Assembly (NCBI GenBank): GCA_019058515.1
Contig: JAHPYY010000085.1
Span: 1-5,004 of the forward strand
DNA from: Promethearchaeota archaeon
Lineage (GTDB): Archaea; Asgardarchaeota; Lokiarchaeia; Sigynarchaeales; SOKP01
Length of the DNA: 5,004 nt
Reading direction: 5' to 3'
Part shown: piece by piece, positions 1 through 5,004 of the stretch
Layout of the letters: each line of letters begins with the position of its first letter
Numbering within the stretch: position 1 is the first letter of the stretch
Translations under genes and position numbers: made by a program
Notes under the pieces: generated by a model
The model's input: the letters and a program-made list of their open reading frames with translations, nothing else
Databases searched by the model: none
What the model was told of the DNA's origin: nothing

Positions 1-150
1 ACCATATTATTAATCGAGCAGGATGCAGTTTTAGCTATGAGCGTAGCGGATAACATTTATGTTCTCGAAGAAGGGAAAATCGAAATGCGGGGAACTAAAG
101 ATGAGTTGATAAAAGAACCAAGAATTAAAAAAATATATTTAGGAATATGA
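1..150 (+). CDS. livF: Branched-chain amino acid ABC transporter ATP-binding protein LivF, C-terminal fragment
   Basis: This is the last 49 codons of a gene that begins before the window; the stop is TGA at 148-150. LivF is one of the two cytoplasmic ATPases (LivG, LivF) that drive the LivHM permease for branched-chain amino acids or related small substrates. The visible fragment begins with TILLIEQD, the stretch just after Walker B. LivF proteins have Gln in this EQN/EQD motif where most ABC ATPases, including LivG, have the switch-loop His, so the Gln points to LivF and not LivG. It continues with the AD-x-x-YVLEEGKI strand-turn, the G-T-x-x-EL segment and the terminal YLGI, which matches the usual LivF ending YLG. 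Walker A, the signature motif and Walker B lie outside the window. The next gene starts 12 bp later in the same direction, so the two are very likely cotranscribed. Family assignment is firm; the transported substrate cannot be read from this piece. Confidence 0.9.
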   Translation, partial: TILLIEQDAVLAMSVADNIYVLEEGKIEMRGTKDELIKEPRIKKIYLGI

Positions 151-154
151 GGTG
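149..154 (+). promoter_or_regulatory. Ribosome binding site of the HEAT-repeat gene, overlapping the livF stop codon
   Basis: GAGGTG lies 8 bases before the ATG at 163 and shares its first two bases with the TGA stop of livF. It matches the anti-Shine-Dalgarno end of archaeal 16S rRNA. The overlap suggests that ribosomes finishing livF can pass directly to the HEAT gene (translational coupling), and it supports the ATG at 163 as the true start. Confidence 0.75.
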
Positions 155-162
155 AAACCAAG

Positions 163-1509
163 ATGTCAGCACCGTTAGAAAAATTACTAAGAGATGCAAG
201 AATAGATTTAGTCCTGACTCGGATAGAAAAAGATTCGAGTGTTATTGATGAAGTGATAAAAAACTTAAAGAGCGATATTCGTTCAGTAAAATTTAATTCT
301 ATCCATGTCCTTGGAAAACTGGGTGAAAGTGCGGTAAAAGCTGTTCCAGATTTAATGGCTTGTTTGGAGGATAACGATTGGAGTGTTTGTCGAGAAACAG
401 TTAGATCTCTTGGTGAAATTGGATCCTTAGCAGAAAATGCAATACCTCAAATCTCAAACCTATTAAACGATGAAGAAGTGTCCATTAGAAAAGCCGCTAC
501 AGAATCTTTAGGAAAAATAGGTAAGGGGGTTAAAGTCGCAGTTGAAGGTTTAATCGATACCTTAAAAGATGAAGATGAAGATGTGAGGACTGAAGCCGCT
601 AGTTCGTTAGGAAAGTTAGGCAATGAAGCATACGAGGCTATTCCCGCTTTAATGAAGGGCTTAAAAGATGCGTCGTGGACAGTTAGAACAGCCTCAGCTC
701 AAGCGATCAGTGATATCGGGAGAGGATCAAAAGAAGCAATTCCAAGTCTTATTAATGCTCTTGAAGACGAGGATTGGAGAGTGAGATATAGAGTAGTTAA
801 CACGCTCGTTGAAATAGGAGAAGATACAATACCTACTTTACTAAGCCATTTAACTCATAGCAATCCCGATGTAAGGAAGAGCTGTGTAGATGCGTTAGGA
901 GAGTTAAAAATTGCGACTCCTAAGGTATTAACTGGTTTAGCTAATATGATTGGAGATAGTAAAGAAGGTGTAAGGGGAAAAACTGTAGATGCGTTAAGAA
1001 GCATTGGTGTTCCTGCTTTAGCAACCCTAACTTCTTTATTAAAGACAGCAAAAACCAAAATGAGGATTCTTATCATATCCGCTATAGGAGGTATTGGTTC
1101 TGATGCAGAAAGTGCTATACCTACAATCCTTGAGAAATTAAGTGATAAAAATGCTAAGATTCGGACAGAAGCAGCTAGGACTTTAGGTAAAATTGGCAAA
1201 AACTCAAATGATGCGATCAATGGGCTTATAGGGGCTTTAAGCGATTCAAAAAGCGATATTCGAAGAGAAGCTGCCTTAGCATTGGGAAATATTGGTCCAA
1301 ATGCATCAACAGCCACCAAATCTTTGGTTTCTGTACTAGAAGACAAACAACCTGACGTTAGATGGCGAGCGTCTGAAGCTTTAGGAAAAATAGGAACAAG
1401 TACTCAAGAAGTAATTGAAGGATTACAAGAATTGATTCACGATAAGTGCGACTATGTCTGTGAATCCGCAATTACTGCCGTAGACAGCTTAACCGAAAAC
1501 AATAAATAA
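163..1509 (+). CDS. HEAT-repeat protein (about 13 repeats), probable scaffold
   Basis: This 448-residue protein is almost entirely HEAT repeats of the short PBS-lyase type, about 30-34 residues each. Starts of units are near residues 27, 58, 91, 124, 157, 190, 223, 253, 284, 316, 349, 382 and 415. The recurring pattern is A-I-P-x-L (first helix), then a D-x-x-x-V-R turn, then a second helix ending S-L-G-K-I-G. Units 7-9 (about 223-315) are shorter and less regular. I see no signal peptide, membrane segment or added catalytic domain, so it should be a cytoplasmic solenoid that binds other proteins. Profile searches may label it a phycobilisome lyase, but that name reflects the repeat only. It follows livF by 12 bp with an overlapping ribosome binding site, and an acyl-CoA ligase follows 61 bp later, so its partner may be in the transporter or the ligase; this is inference. 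The N-terminal 24 residues are not clearly a repeat and may form a cap. Confidence 0.85.
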   Translation: MSAPLEKLLRDARIDLVLTRIEKDSSVIDEVIKNLKSDIRSVKFNSIHVLGKLGESAVKAVPDLMACLEDNDWSVCRETVRSLGEIGSLAENAIPQISNLLNDEEVSIRKAATESLGKIGKGVKVAVEGLIDTLKDEDEDVRTEAASSLGKLGNEAYEAIPALMKGLKDASWTVRTASAQAISDIGRGSKEAIPSLINALEDEDWRVRYRVVNTLVEIGEDTIPTLLSHLTHSNPDVRKSCVDALGELKIATPKVLTGLANMIGDSKEGVRGKTVDALRSIGVPALATLTSLLKTAKTKMRILIISAIGGIGSDAESAIPTILEKLSDKNAKIRTEAARTLGKIGKNSNDAINGLIGALSDSKSDIRREAALALGNIGPNASTATKSLVSVLEDKQPDVRWRASEALGKIGTSTQEVIEGLQELIHDKCDYVCESAITAVDSLTENNK

Positions 1510-1570
1510 AAATAAATAATTTTTGGAAAATATTAAAATAATTTGTAAAATAAAATAATTGGAAAAAAAC
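1510..1570 (+). promoter_or_regulatory. AT-rich spacer with a possible internal promoter for the acyl-CoA ligase
   Basis: The 61-bp spacer is nearly all A and T. GGAAAA followed by TATTAAAA (1525-1538) resembles an archaeal BRE plus TATA element. Transcription starting about 25 bases downstream would begin near 1560, just before the ATG at 1571. TTGGAAAA occurs twice (1523-1530 and 1559-1566). No stable hairpin terminator is visible, so readthrough from the HEAT gene is also likely. In sequence this AT-rich, TATA-like matches are common by chance. Confidence 0.3.
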
Positions 1571-3256
1571 ATGAGTGAAAATCCGTACGCATCAAAACCC
1601 TGGCTTAAGAATTATCCAGAAGGAGTACCCGCTACCTTAGAATATCCAGAAATGAACATTTACGAATTTCTGGATCAATCGGCGAAAGAGTTTGGAAAGA
1701 GAACCGCAATTTGGTTCATGAAAAACAAAATTACATACAAGCAATTTAAAAATATTTCTGAGCGACTCGCAACAGCTTTAGTTAATATGGGTGTAAAGAA
1801 GGGCGATGTAGTAGCAATTATGATCCCCAATTTTCCTCAATTTATCTTTAGCTATTATGGGATATTAAAGGCGGGAGGTATCGCTACCTGTGTAAGCGTT
1901 CTTCACACTGAGCACGAATTAGCATACCAATTAAACGATTCTGGCGCAGAAATTTTAATTGCTTGGGACAATCAACTGCAAAAAATAAACGCTATAAAGG
2001 AGCGAACGCGCTTACGTCAAATTATCATTACAAATATGCTAGACTACGCTCCAAACGCTCCTACTAATCCTCCTGAAATCGCGGGAACCACACAATTCTT
2101 AAATTTAATTAAAAATACGAAACCAAATCCTCCTAAATTTGAAACTAATGCGAAAGAAGATATTGCTTGTTTACAATACACAGGCGGTACGACAGGATTA
2201 CCTAAAGGAGCGATGTTAACGCATTACAACATCGTTTCGAATTGTGTCGCAACTAATAAATGGGTTGGAAGCGAATTTCAGAGAGGAAAAGATACAGGAC
2301 TCACTAATCTACCGTTATTCCACATATATGGACAAACAGTCTGCATGAACCTTTTGATTTATAATGGCTCGACAATCGCATTAAATCCTGATGCACGAGA
2401 TCACAAAACTTTATTTGAAATTATCCGGGCAACAAAACCTGCTATGTTCCCTGGTGTACCTACTATTTTTATGAGATTGCTTGAAAGAGACGATTTAGAG
2501 GATTACGCTAAAGACCTCAGATCAATTAGAATATGTAACACTGGTGCCGCTCCTATGCCCCCCGAAGTATTGAAAGAGTTCGAAGAGAGGACAGGGGGTA
2601 AAATACTTGAAGGATACGGTATGACTGAGACCTCTCCTGTAGCATGTAGCAATCCAGCTCAAGGTGAAAGAAAGATAGGGTCAGTAGGTATGCCAATCCC
2701 TGATACTGAGTTTAAACTCGTAGATATTGACGATTATACCAAAGTAGTTCCACAGGGAGAAGCAGGTGAAATAATGATTAAAGGACCACAGGTGTTTCAA
2801 GGATATTGGAATAAACCCGAAGAAACCGAAAATCAACTCAAAAATGGATGGGTTTTAACGGGAGATATTGCAAAGATGGACGAAGATGGGTATTTCTACA
2901 TCGTGGATCGCAAGAAAGACATGATAAATGTAAGTGGTTTCAAGGTATATCCAAGGGAATTGGAAGATGTATTATTTGAATACGAACCTGTCGAAAAAGC
3001 GGCAATTATCGGAATCCCCAACCCAAAATTACCTGGTAGTGAAACAGTCAAAGCTTACATCATACTTAAGGATGGGCTTAACGAGAGCGAGGAAATGGCA
3101 AATGAAATCAAAGAATTTTGTCGCAAAAACATGGCACCTTATAAAGTTCCGAAATTTATAGAATTTAGAAAAGAGTTACCAGAAACTCTAGTAGGTAAAG
3201 TACAACGCAAAGATCTTAAAGAAATAGAGGCTAAACGAAGAGGAGAGGAAGTCTAA
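1571..3256 (+). CDS. Long-chain-type acyl-CoA synthetase (AMP-forming, FadD-like, ANL superfamily)
   Basis: This 561-residue ligase activates a carboxylic acid with ATP to an acyl-adenylate and transfers it to CoA (EC 6.2.1.3 type). All hallmark motifs are present, numbered from the ATG: the N-terminal W-x-x-YP-x-GVP seen in FadD-like enzymes (11-20); the phosphate loop YTGGTTGLPKG (203-213); GYGMTET (348-354); the adenosine-binding TGD (430-432); the hinge region DRKKD...SGFKVYPRE (446-463); and the catalytic Lys543 in VGKVQRKDL near the C-terminus. Length is typical and nothing is truncated. I chose ATG 1571 over an in-frame TTG at 1559, which would add four residues. The TTG lacks a ribosome binding site, while GGA at 1561-1563 precedes the ATG at a usable, though weak, distance. 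No signal peptide is seen; such enzymes are cytosolic or membrane-associated. Substrate chain length cannot be read from motifs. Linkage to livF suggests acids derived from or imported with branched-chain compounds, an inference only. Confidence 0.93.
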   Translation: MSENPYASKPWLKNYPEGVPATLEYPEMNIYEFLDQSAKEFGKRTAIWFMKNKITYKQFKNISERLATALVNMGVKKGDVVAIMIPNFPQFIFSYYGILKAGGIATCVSVLHTEHELAYQLNDSGAEILIAWDNQLQKINAIKERTRLRQIIITNMLDYAPNAPTNPPEIAGTTQFLNLIKNTKPNPPKFETNAKEDIACLQYTGGTTGLPKGAMLTHYNIVSNCVATNKWVGSEFQRGKDTGLTNLPLFHIYGQTVCMNLLIYNGSTIALNPDARDHKTLFEIIRATKPAMFPGVPTIFMRLLERDDLEDYAKDLRSIRICNTGAAPMPPEVLKEFEERTGGKILEGYGMTETSPVACSNPAQGERKIGSVGMPIPDTEFKLVDIDDYTKVVPQGEAGEIMIKGPQVFQGYWNKPEETENQLKNGWVLTGDIAKMDEDGYFYIVDRKKDMINVSGFKVYPRELEDVLFEYEPVEKAAIIGIPNPKLPGSETVKAYIILKDGLNESEEMANEIKEFCRKNMAPYKVPKFIEFRKELPETLVGKVQRKDLKEIEAKRRGEEV

Positions 3257-3261
3257 CTTTT

Positions 3262-3335
3262 AAATTAGACCTAACTCTTTCTAATTTCTTAATAAATAGT
3301 TTTATTATTGCTTTCTTGGTTACTATTTTTTTTTT
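3262..3335 (+). terminator. Probable transcription end of the livF/HEAT/acyl-CoA ligase block
   Basis: A run of ten T (3326-3335) lies about 70 bases after the ligase stop; T-tracts are the main intrinsic termination signal in archaea. Two AT-only or nearly AT-only hairpins precede it: AAATTAGA (3262-3269) with TCTAATTT (3280-3287), loop 10; and TAATAAA (3290-3296) with TTTATTA (3301-3307), loop 4. Both are weak and may be chance. The position in a 101-bp gap between convergent genes supports the call. Confidence 0.55.
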
Positions 3336-3357
3336 AGATTTACATTTTAAAATTAGT

Positions 3358-3822
3358 TTAATAAAAAACCCCATGCAATCTATCTTCTAATTTTTTAGCC
3401 TCCATGCCAAATATTTTTTGCAAATTTTCTTCAAAATTTTTGAACTTTGATACATTTGATAAATTTTCCATTCCATATTGCTGTTTAAATTGAAAGATTA
3501 CCTCTTTAAGTAAGGGTTGAAGGACTTTAGCAACATAACTTTCAAGTTTCTTTTCCTTATCGAAAATAGCGTATGCCATCAAGCTTTCTAGCTCAATACT
3601 ATCCATTGGTTGTATTTTATCCTCAATAAATGCGATTGCAAACTTATTTCCCTCGAAATATTCCAAATTTTTCGTTGAAAACGCACTTTTAGCAAAGCCT
3701 ATTAACGCAGTTAATAACGCGTTTCTCACATCTTCGTCTAGCTGGATTACACCAGTTTGGTAATATATTTTACTCACGAGTTTAAACCCTCGAAATAACA
3801 AGCCAGCTTCTCTAACAACCAT
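3358..3822 (-). CDS. Small longin/roadblock-like protein, Asgard style, function unknown
   Basis: I do not recognise a named family. The 154 residues have the order expected of a longin/roadblock-type alpha-beta domain: a strand pair at about 2-21 (VVREAGLLF, then FKLVSKIYY), a helix at 29-49, strands at 52-58 and 60-70 (KFAIAFIED), another at 79-88 (SLMAYAIFD), a long amphipathic helix at 91-117, and a charged helical tail at 127-149. In eukaryotes this fold serves as a platform for small GTPases and in trafficking complexes, and Asgard archaea encode many small copies. That kinship is a fold-level inference from secondary-structure pattern. There is no signal peptide or membrane helix, so it should be cytoplasmic. 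The ATG at 3820-3822 is the only sensible start, since an in-frame TAA lies five codons upstream. AGGG directly abuts the ATG, too close to act as a normal ribosome binding site, so a leaderless or nearly leaderless mRNA is possible. It is convergent with the ligase and divergent from the 81-codon frame. Confidence 0.75.
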   Translation of the reverse strand: MVVREAGLLFRGFKLVSKIYYQTGVIQLDEDVRNALLTALIGFAKSAFSTKNLEYFEGNKFAIAFIEDKIQPMDSIELESLMAYAIFDKEKKLESYVAKVLQPLLKEVIFQFKQQYGMENLSNVSKFKNFEENLQKIFGMEAKKLEDRLHGVFY

Positions 3823-3832
3823 CCCTAAATAA

Positions 3833-3858
3833 CTTTATACTTTTTATCTTTTATTAAA
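3833..3858 (-). promoter_or_regulatory. Possible promoter of the longin-like gene
   Basis: On the minus strand, TTTAATAAAA (3858-3849) is centred about 31 bases before the ATG, the right place for a TATA box giving a nearly leaderless transcript. A second TATA-like GTATAAAG (3840-3833) is closer, and a start 25 bases from it would fall inside the gene, so it is less likely. The surrounding AT richness makes both weak calls. Confidence 0.3.
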
Positions 3859-3902
3859 CTCTAATATTAATTCAGCAATCTAAAAGTAAAATACCTTTAG
3901 GC

Positions 3903-3940
3903 ATTTATAAATTTGATCTCACTTAGCTTGATGTATAAAA
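3903..3940 (+). promoter_or_regulatory. TATA-like elements in the divergent gap
   Basis: ATTTATAAAT (3903-3912) is a perfect palindrome containing a good archaeal TATA box that could read either way. TATAAAA (3934-3940) is a second plus-strand candidate, which would place a transcript start near 3962-3966, about 46-50 bases before the ATG at 4012. Either could drive the 81-codon frame or a short RNA; the first could also serve the minus-strand longin-like gene with a 5' leader of about 60 bases. No operator-like repeats are seen next to them. Confidence 0.35.
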
Positions 3941-3968
3941 ATTTTTGTTTAAATAATTACATCGAGAA

Positions 3969-3997
3969 TAGTAATTAGACTACATTACTACTTTTTT
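3969..3997 (+). other. Hairpin followed by six T, in the leader before the 81-codon frame
   Basis: TAGTAAT (3969-3975) pairs perfectly with ATTACTA (3984-3990) across an 8-base loop, and C plus T6 follow at 3991-3997. The form resembles an intrinsic terminator, yet no plus-strand gene ends here. It sits just downstream of the TATA element at 3934-3940 and ends 14 bases before the ATG at 4012, so it could be a leader element, the 3' end of a very short RNA, or chance. The stem has only two G-C pairs' worth of stability and is weak alone. Confidence 0.35.
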
Positions 3998-4011
3998 GAA
4001 ATAAAACTTTT

Positions 4012-4257
4012 ATGATACATTCAAAGAAGAGCCGAAACTTGGATTTCATAAGCAAGGTTAATACTAAATCCAGGGGTGAAAGTGAAGAAGCTTCGCCAAT
4101 CCCTTTCGATCTAAATCTGAAAAGTAGATCCATAACTAGAGTATGGAAATCGTTTTTTGAATTGTACCCAAAAGAATTTCAAATCCTTTTGTTAAGTATA
4201 GGCATTTCATTGATTCAATTTTATCAAGAATATGTAGCGTTTGTCGCGAGTTTTTAA
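4012..4257 (+). CDS. Possible small protein (81 residues) with a hydrophobic C-terminus
   Basis: I do not recognise this frame, and it may not be a gene. The first half is basic and polar (SKKSRN near the start, Lys and Arg through residue 46). The second half becomes hydrophobic, with ILLLSIGISLIQF at 58-70 and YVAFVASF at 74-81. This layout fits a small tail-anchored or membrane-associated protein with a cytoplasmic basic N-terminus, but Gln69, Gln72 and Glu73 interrupt the segment, so a full membrane helix is doubtful. There is no ribosome binding site before ATG 4012, and the next upstream bases are A and T only. TATA-like elements lie upstream at suitable distances. If it is not real, 3823-4368 is a 546-bp gap that holds only the promoter-like elements and hairpins listed separately. 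It runs convergent to pncC with 111 bp between their stops. Confidence 0.35.
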   Translation: MIHSKKSRNLDFISKVNTKSRGESEEASPIPFDLNLKSRSITRVWKSFFELYPKEFQILLLSIGISLIQFYQEYVAFVASF

Positions 4258-4318
4258 GTTTTGAAGATTTCTTTACCGTAAATTCCGCCTTTGGGATTGG
4301 GAAAGCTCTTTCAATATG

Positions 4319-4340
4319 GAATGATCAAAAAAACTCATTC
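4319..4340 (-). terminator. Possible terminator of pncC
   Basis: On the minus strand, a run of seven T (4333-4327) lies about 36 bases past the pncC stop. It sits inside a 10-base loop closed by a 6-bp stem, GAATGA (4319-4324) with TCATTC (4335-4340). The T-tract is the more meaningful part for an archaeal terminator. The place, in a gap between convergent frames, fits. Confidence 0.4.
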
Positions 4341-4368
4341 ATGTGTTTAAACTGTTATTGATTAAAAT

Positions 4369-4857
4369 TTATGATTTTTCTTCAGAAATTAATTTTTCGA
4401 AAATATCCAGGACGCAGCGTAATACTTTCATTTTAAACTCTATTCGTGAACAGCTGAAGTTTCTTTTTACAACATTTGTTAACACTTTCGAGGAATAACC
4501 AATATAAACCAATCCGACAGGCTTGGTTTCAGTTCCACCTGTAGGTCCCGCAATTCCAGTAACGCCAATACCTATGTCTACACTTGAGTTTATTCTTACA
4601 TTTCTAGCCAACTGGTACGCTATGGTTTCTGAAACGGCACCATGTTCGTCGATATCACCAGAGTCAATGCCCAATAATTGAATTTTCGCTTCATTGCTAT
4701 AGCATACAATTCCCCTTTCAAATATGTTAGAAGCACCAGAAATATTGGTTATCATGTGAGAAATATAACCGCCCGTGCACGATTCTGCTACCGCTATTTT
4801 AATACCTTTTTCAGAAGACATTCTCAGGATTTTTTCGATTCTCTCTAAAAGATCCAA
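4369..4857 (-). CDS. pncC: Nicotinamide-nucleotide amidase, stand-alone CinA C-terminal domain
   Basis: PncC removes the amide of nicotinamide mononucleotide to give nicotinate mononucleotide and ammonia (EC 3.5.1.42), feeding NAD salvage; it is cytosolic. The 162 residues match the usual length of single-domain PncC, without the N-terminal molybdopterin-binding-like domain of full CinA. Family motifs are complete: AESCTGG (24-30), whose Ser26 is the expected nucleophile; YSN followed by Lys58 (53-58), a likely catalytic partner; GAVSE (73-77); VTGIAGPTGG (99-108); and KPVGLVYIG (112-120). The start is TTG at 4857-4855. An in-frame TGA lies just three codons upstream (4866-4864), and a strong AGGTGAG ribosome binding site sits 5 bases before the TTG. 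The first ATG (residue 13) would cut the N-terminal helix and lacks such a site. It stands alone: its downstream neighbour runs toward it and no pyridine-nucleotide gene is visible beside it. Confidence 0.93.
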   Translation of the reverse strand: MDLLERIEKILRMSSEKGIKIAVAESCTGGYISHMITNISGASNIFERGIVCYSNEAKIQLLGIDSGDIDEHGAVSETIAYQLARNVRINSSVDIGIGVTGIAGPTGGTETKPVGLVYIGYSSKVLTNVVKRNFSCSRIEFKMKVLRCVLDIFEKLISEEKS

Positions 4858-4862
4858 ATAAT

Positions 4863-4869
4863 CTCACCT
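4863..4869 (-). promoter_or_regulatory. Ribosome binding site of pncC
   Basis: AGGTGAG on the minus strand (4869-4863) is separated by five bases from the TTG at 4857. It is the best Shine-Dalgarno match in the window and decides the non-ATG start of pncC. The in-frame stop of the preceding sequence lies inside this site, so no longer protein is possible. Confidence 0.8.
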
Positions 4870-4898
4870 TTCGACTGTTTAAAAACGAGGTTTCAAAC

Positions 4899-4908
4899 AT
4901 TTTAAAGC
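4899..4908 (-). promoter_or_regulatory. Possible TATA box of pncC
   Basis: CTTTAAAATG on the minus strand (4908-4899) is TATA-like. A start about 27 bases downstream would fall near 4876, giving a leader of roughly 19 bases that just includes the ribosome binding site. The geometry is good, but the sequence match alone is weak. Confidence 0.35.
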
Positions 4909-4950
4909 TCTATTTGCAATCTCGGGACAAAATTTACTTAATCTAAAAGC

Positions 4951-4980
4951 ATTTTTCTTATGATAAATATTAAGAAAAAT
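4951..4980. repeat. Perfect 10-bp inverted repeat upstream of pncC
   Basis: ATTTTTCTTA (4951-4960) and TAAGAAAAAT (4971-4980) are exact reverse complements around a 10-base spacer. It lies about 95 bases upstream of the pncC start. It could be a regulator site, or the transcription end of a gene beyond the right edge; the minus-strand copy lacks a following T-run. In sequence this AT-rich about one such repeat is expected by chance in 5 kb, so function is uncertain. The remaining bases 4981-5004 are AT-rich with no visible gene. Confidence 0.4.
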
Positions 4981-5004
4981 TATTTACTAAACATTGTATA
5001 TTAT

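Noticed and set aside
855..1346. A 163-codon minus-strand open frame inside the HEAT gene
   Set aside because: It is antisense to a clear repeat protein, and its open length follows from the regular codon pattern of the repeats. Its own translation shows no recognisable domain and no ribosome binding site.
163..1509. Phycobilisome lyase (CpcE/NblB-type) function for the HEAT protein
   Set aside because: The similarity is to the repeat unit only. There is no phycobiliprotein gene, and the context is a transporter and an acyl-CoA ligase.
1523..1566. TTGGAAAA repeats as the start of a CRISPR or iteron array
   Set aside because: There are only two copies of an 8-base AT-rich word, with no conserved longer unit or spacer pattern.
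2934..3161. A 75-codon plus-strand frame inside the acyl-CoA ligase
   Set aside because: It lies in another frame over the conserved C-terminal domain of the ligase, and has no recognisable motif.
3823..4011. tRNA or other structured RNA gene in the divergent gap
   Set aside because: There is no T-loop-like GGTTCRA motif, no GC-rich block and no cloverleaf pairing. Only the short hairpin at 3969-3990 is visible.
4012..4257. Toxin-antitoxin or transposase remnant for the 81-codon frame
   Set aside because: No partner gene overlaps it, no terminal repeats flank it, and I recognise no motif of either kind.

Overview
The window reads as ordinary chromosome from an AT-rich archaeon (GC by eye in the mid-30s percent). 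An Asgard archaeon, of the Lokiarchaeia type or a relative, is my best guess. The reasons are AT-rich TATA-like elements in front of genes, GGTG-type Shine-Dalgarno sites, a TTG start codon, a T-tract 3' end, a long HEAT-repeat protein, a FadD-like acyl-CoA ligase and above all a small longin-like protein of a style common in Asgard genomes. No 16S rRNA or other taxonomic marker is present, so this placement is inference.

Positions 1-3256 hold a co-oriented plus-strand block. It starts with the last 49 codons of a LivF-type ABC transporter ATPase. Twelve bases later comes a 448-residue protein made almost entirely of about 13 HEAT repeats; its ribosome binding site overlaps the livF stop codon. 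After a 61-bp AT-only-like spacer comes a 561-residue long-chain-type acyl-CoA synthetase with all ANL motifs intact. A plausible reading is uptake of branched-chain or other small carboxylic or amino acids by a Liv transporter, CoA activation by the ligase, and a HEAT scaffold of unknown partner in between. The block ends at a T10 tract preceded by two weak AT hairpins.

Positions 3358-3822 (minus strand, convergent with the ligase) encode a 154-residue protein that looks like a small longin/roadblock-type alpha-beta domain followed by C-terminal helices. A 189-bp AT-rich gap (3823-4011) separates it from a divergent 81-codon reading frame (4012-4257, plus) that may or may not be a gene. The gap contains strong TATA-like elements and a 7-bp hairpin followed by six T.

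Positions 4369-4857 (minus strand) encode a stand-alone CinA C-terminal domain, PncC, the nicotinamide-nucleotide amidase of NAD recycling, with a TTG start fixed by a strong ribosome binding site and an in-frame stop just upstream. The last 133 bp carry its likely promoter and a perfect 10-bp inverted repeat.

I found no mobile element, CRISPR array, tRNA or rRNA. I do not see a clearly new biological system. The points most worth following are the LivF/HEAT/acyl-CoA ligase block, the longin-like orphan, and the hairpin-bearing gap before the 81-codon frame.
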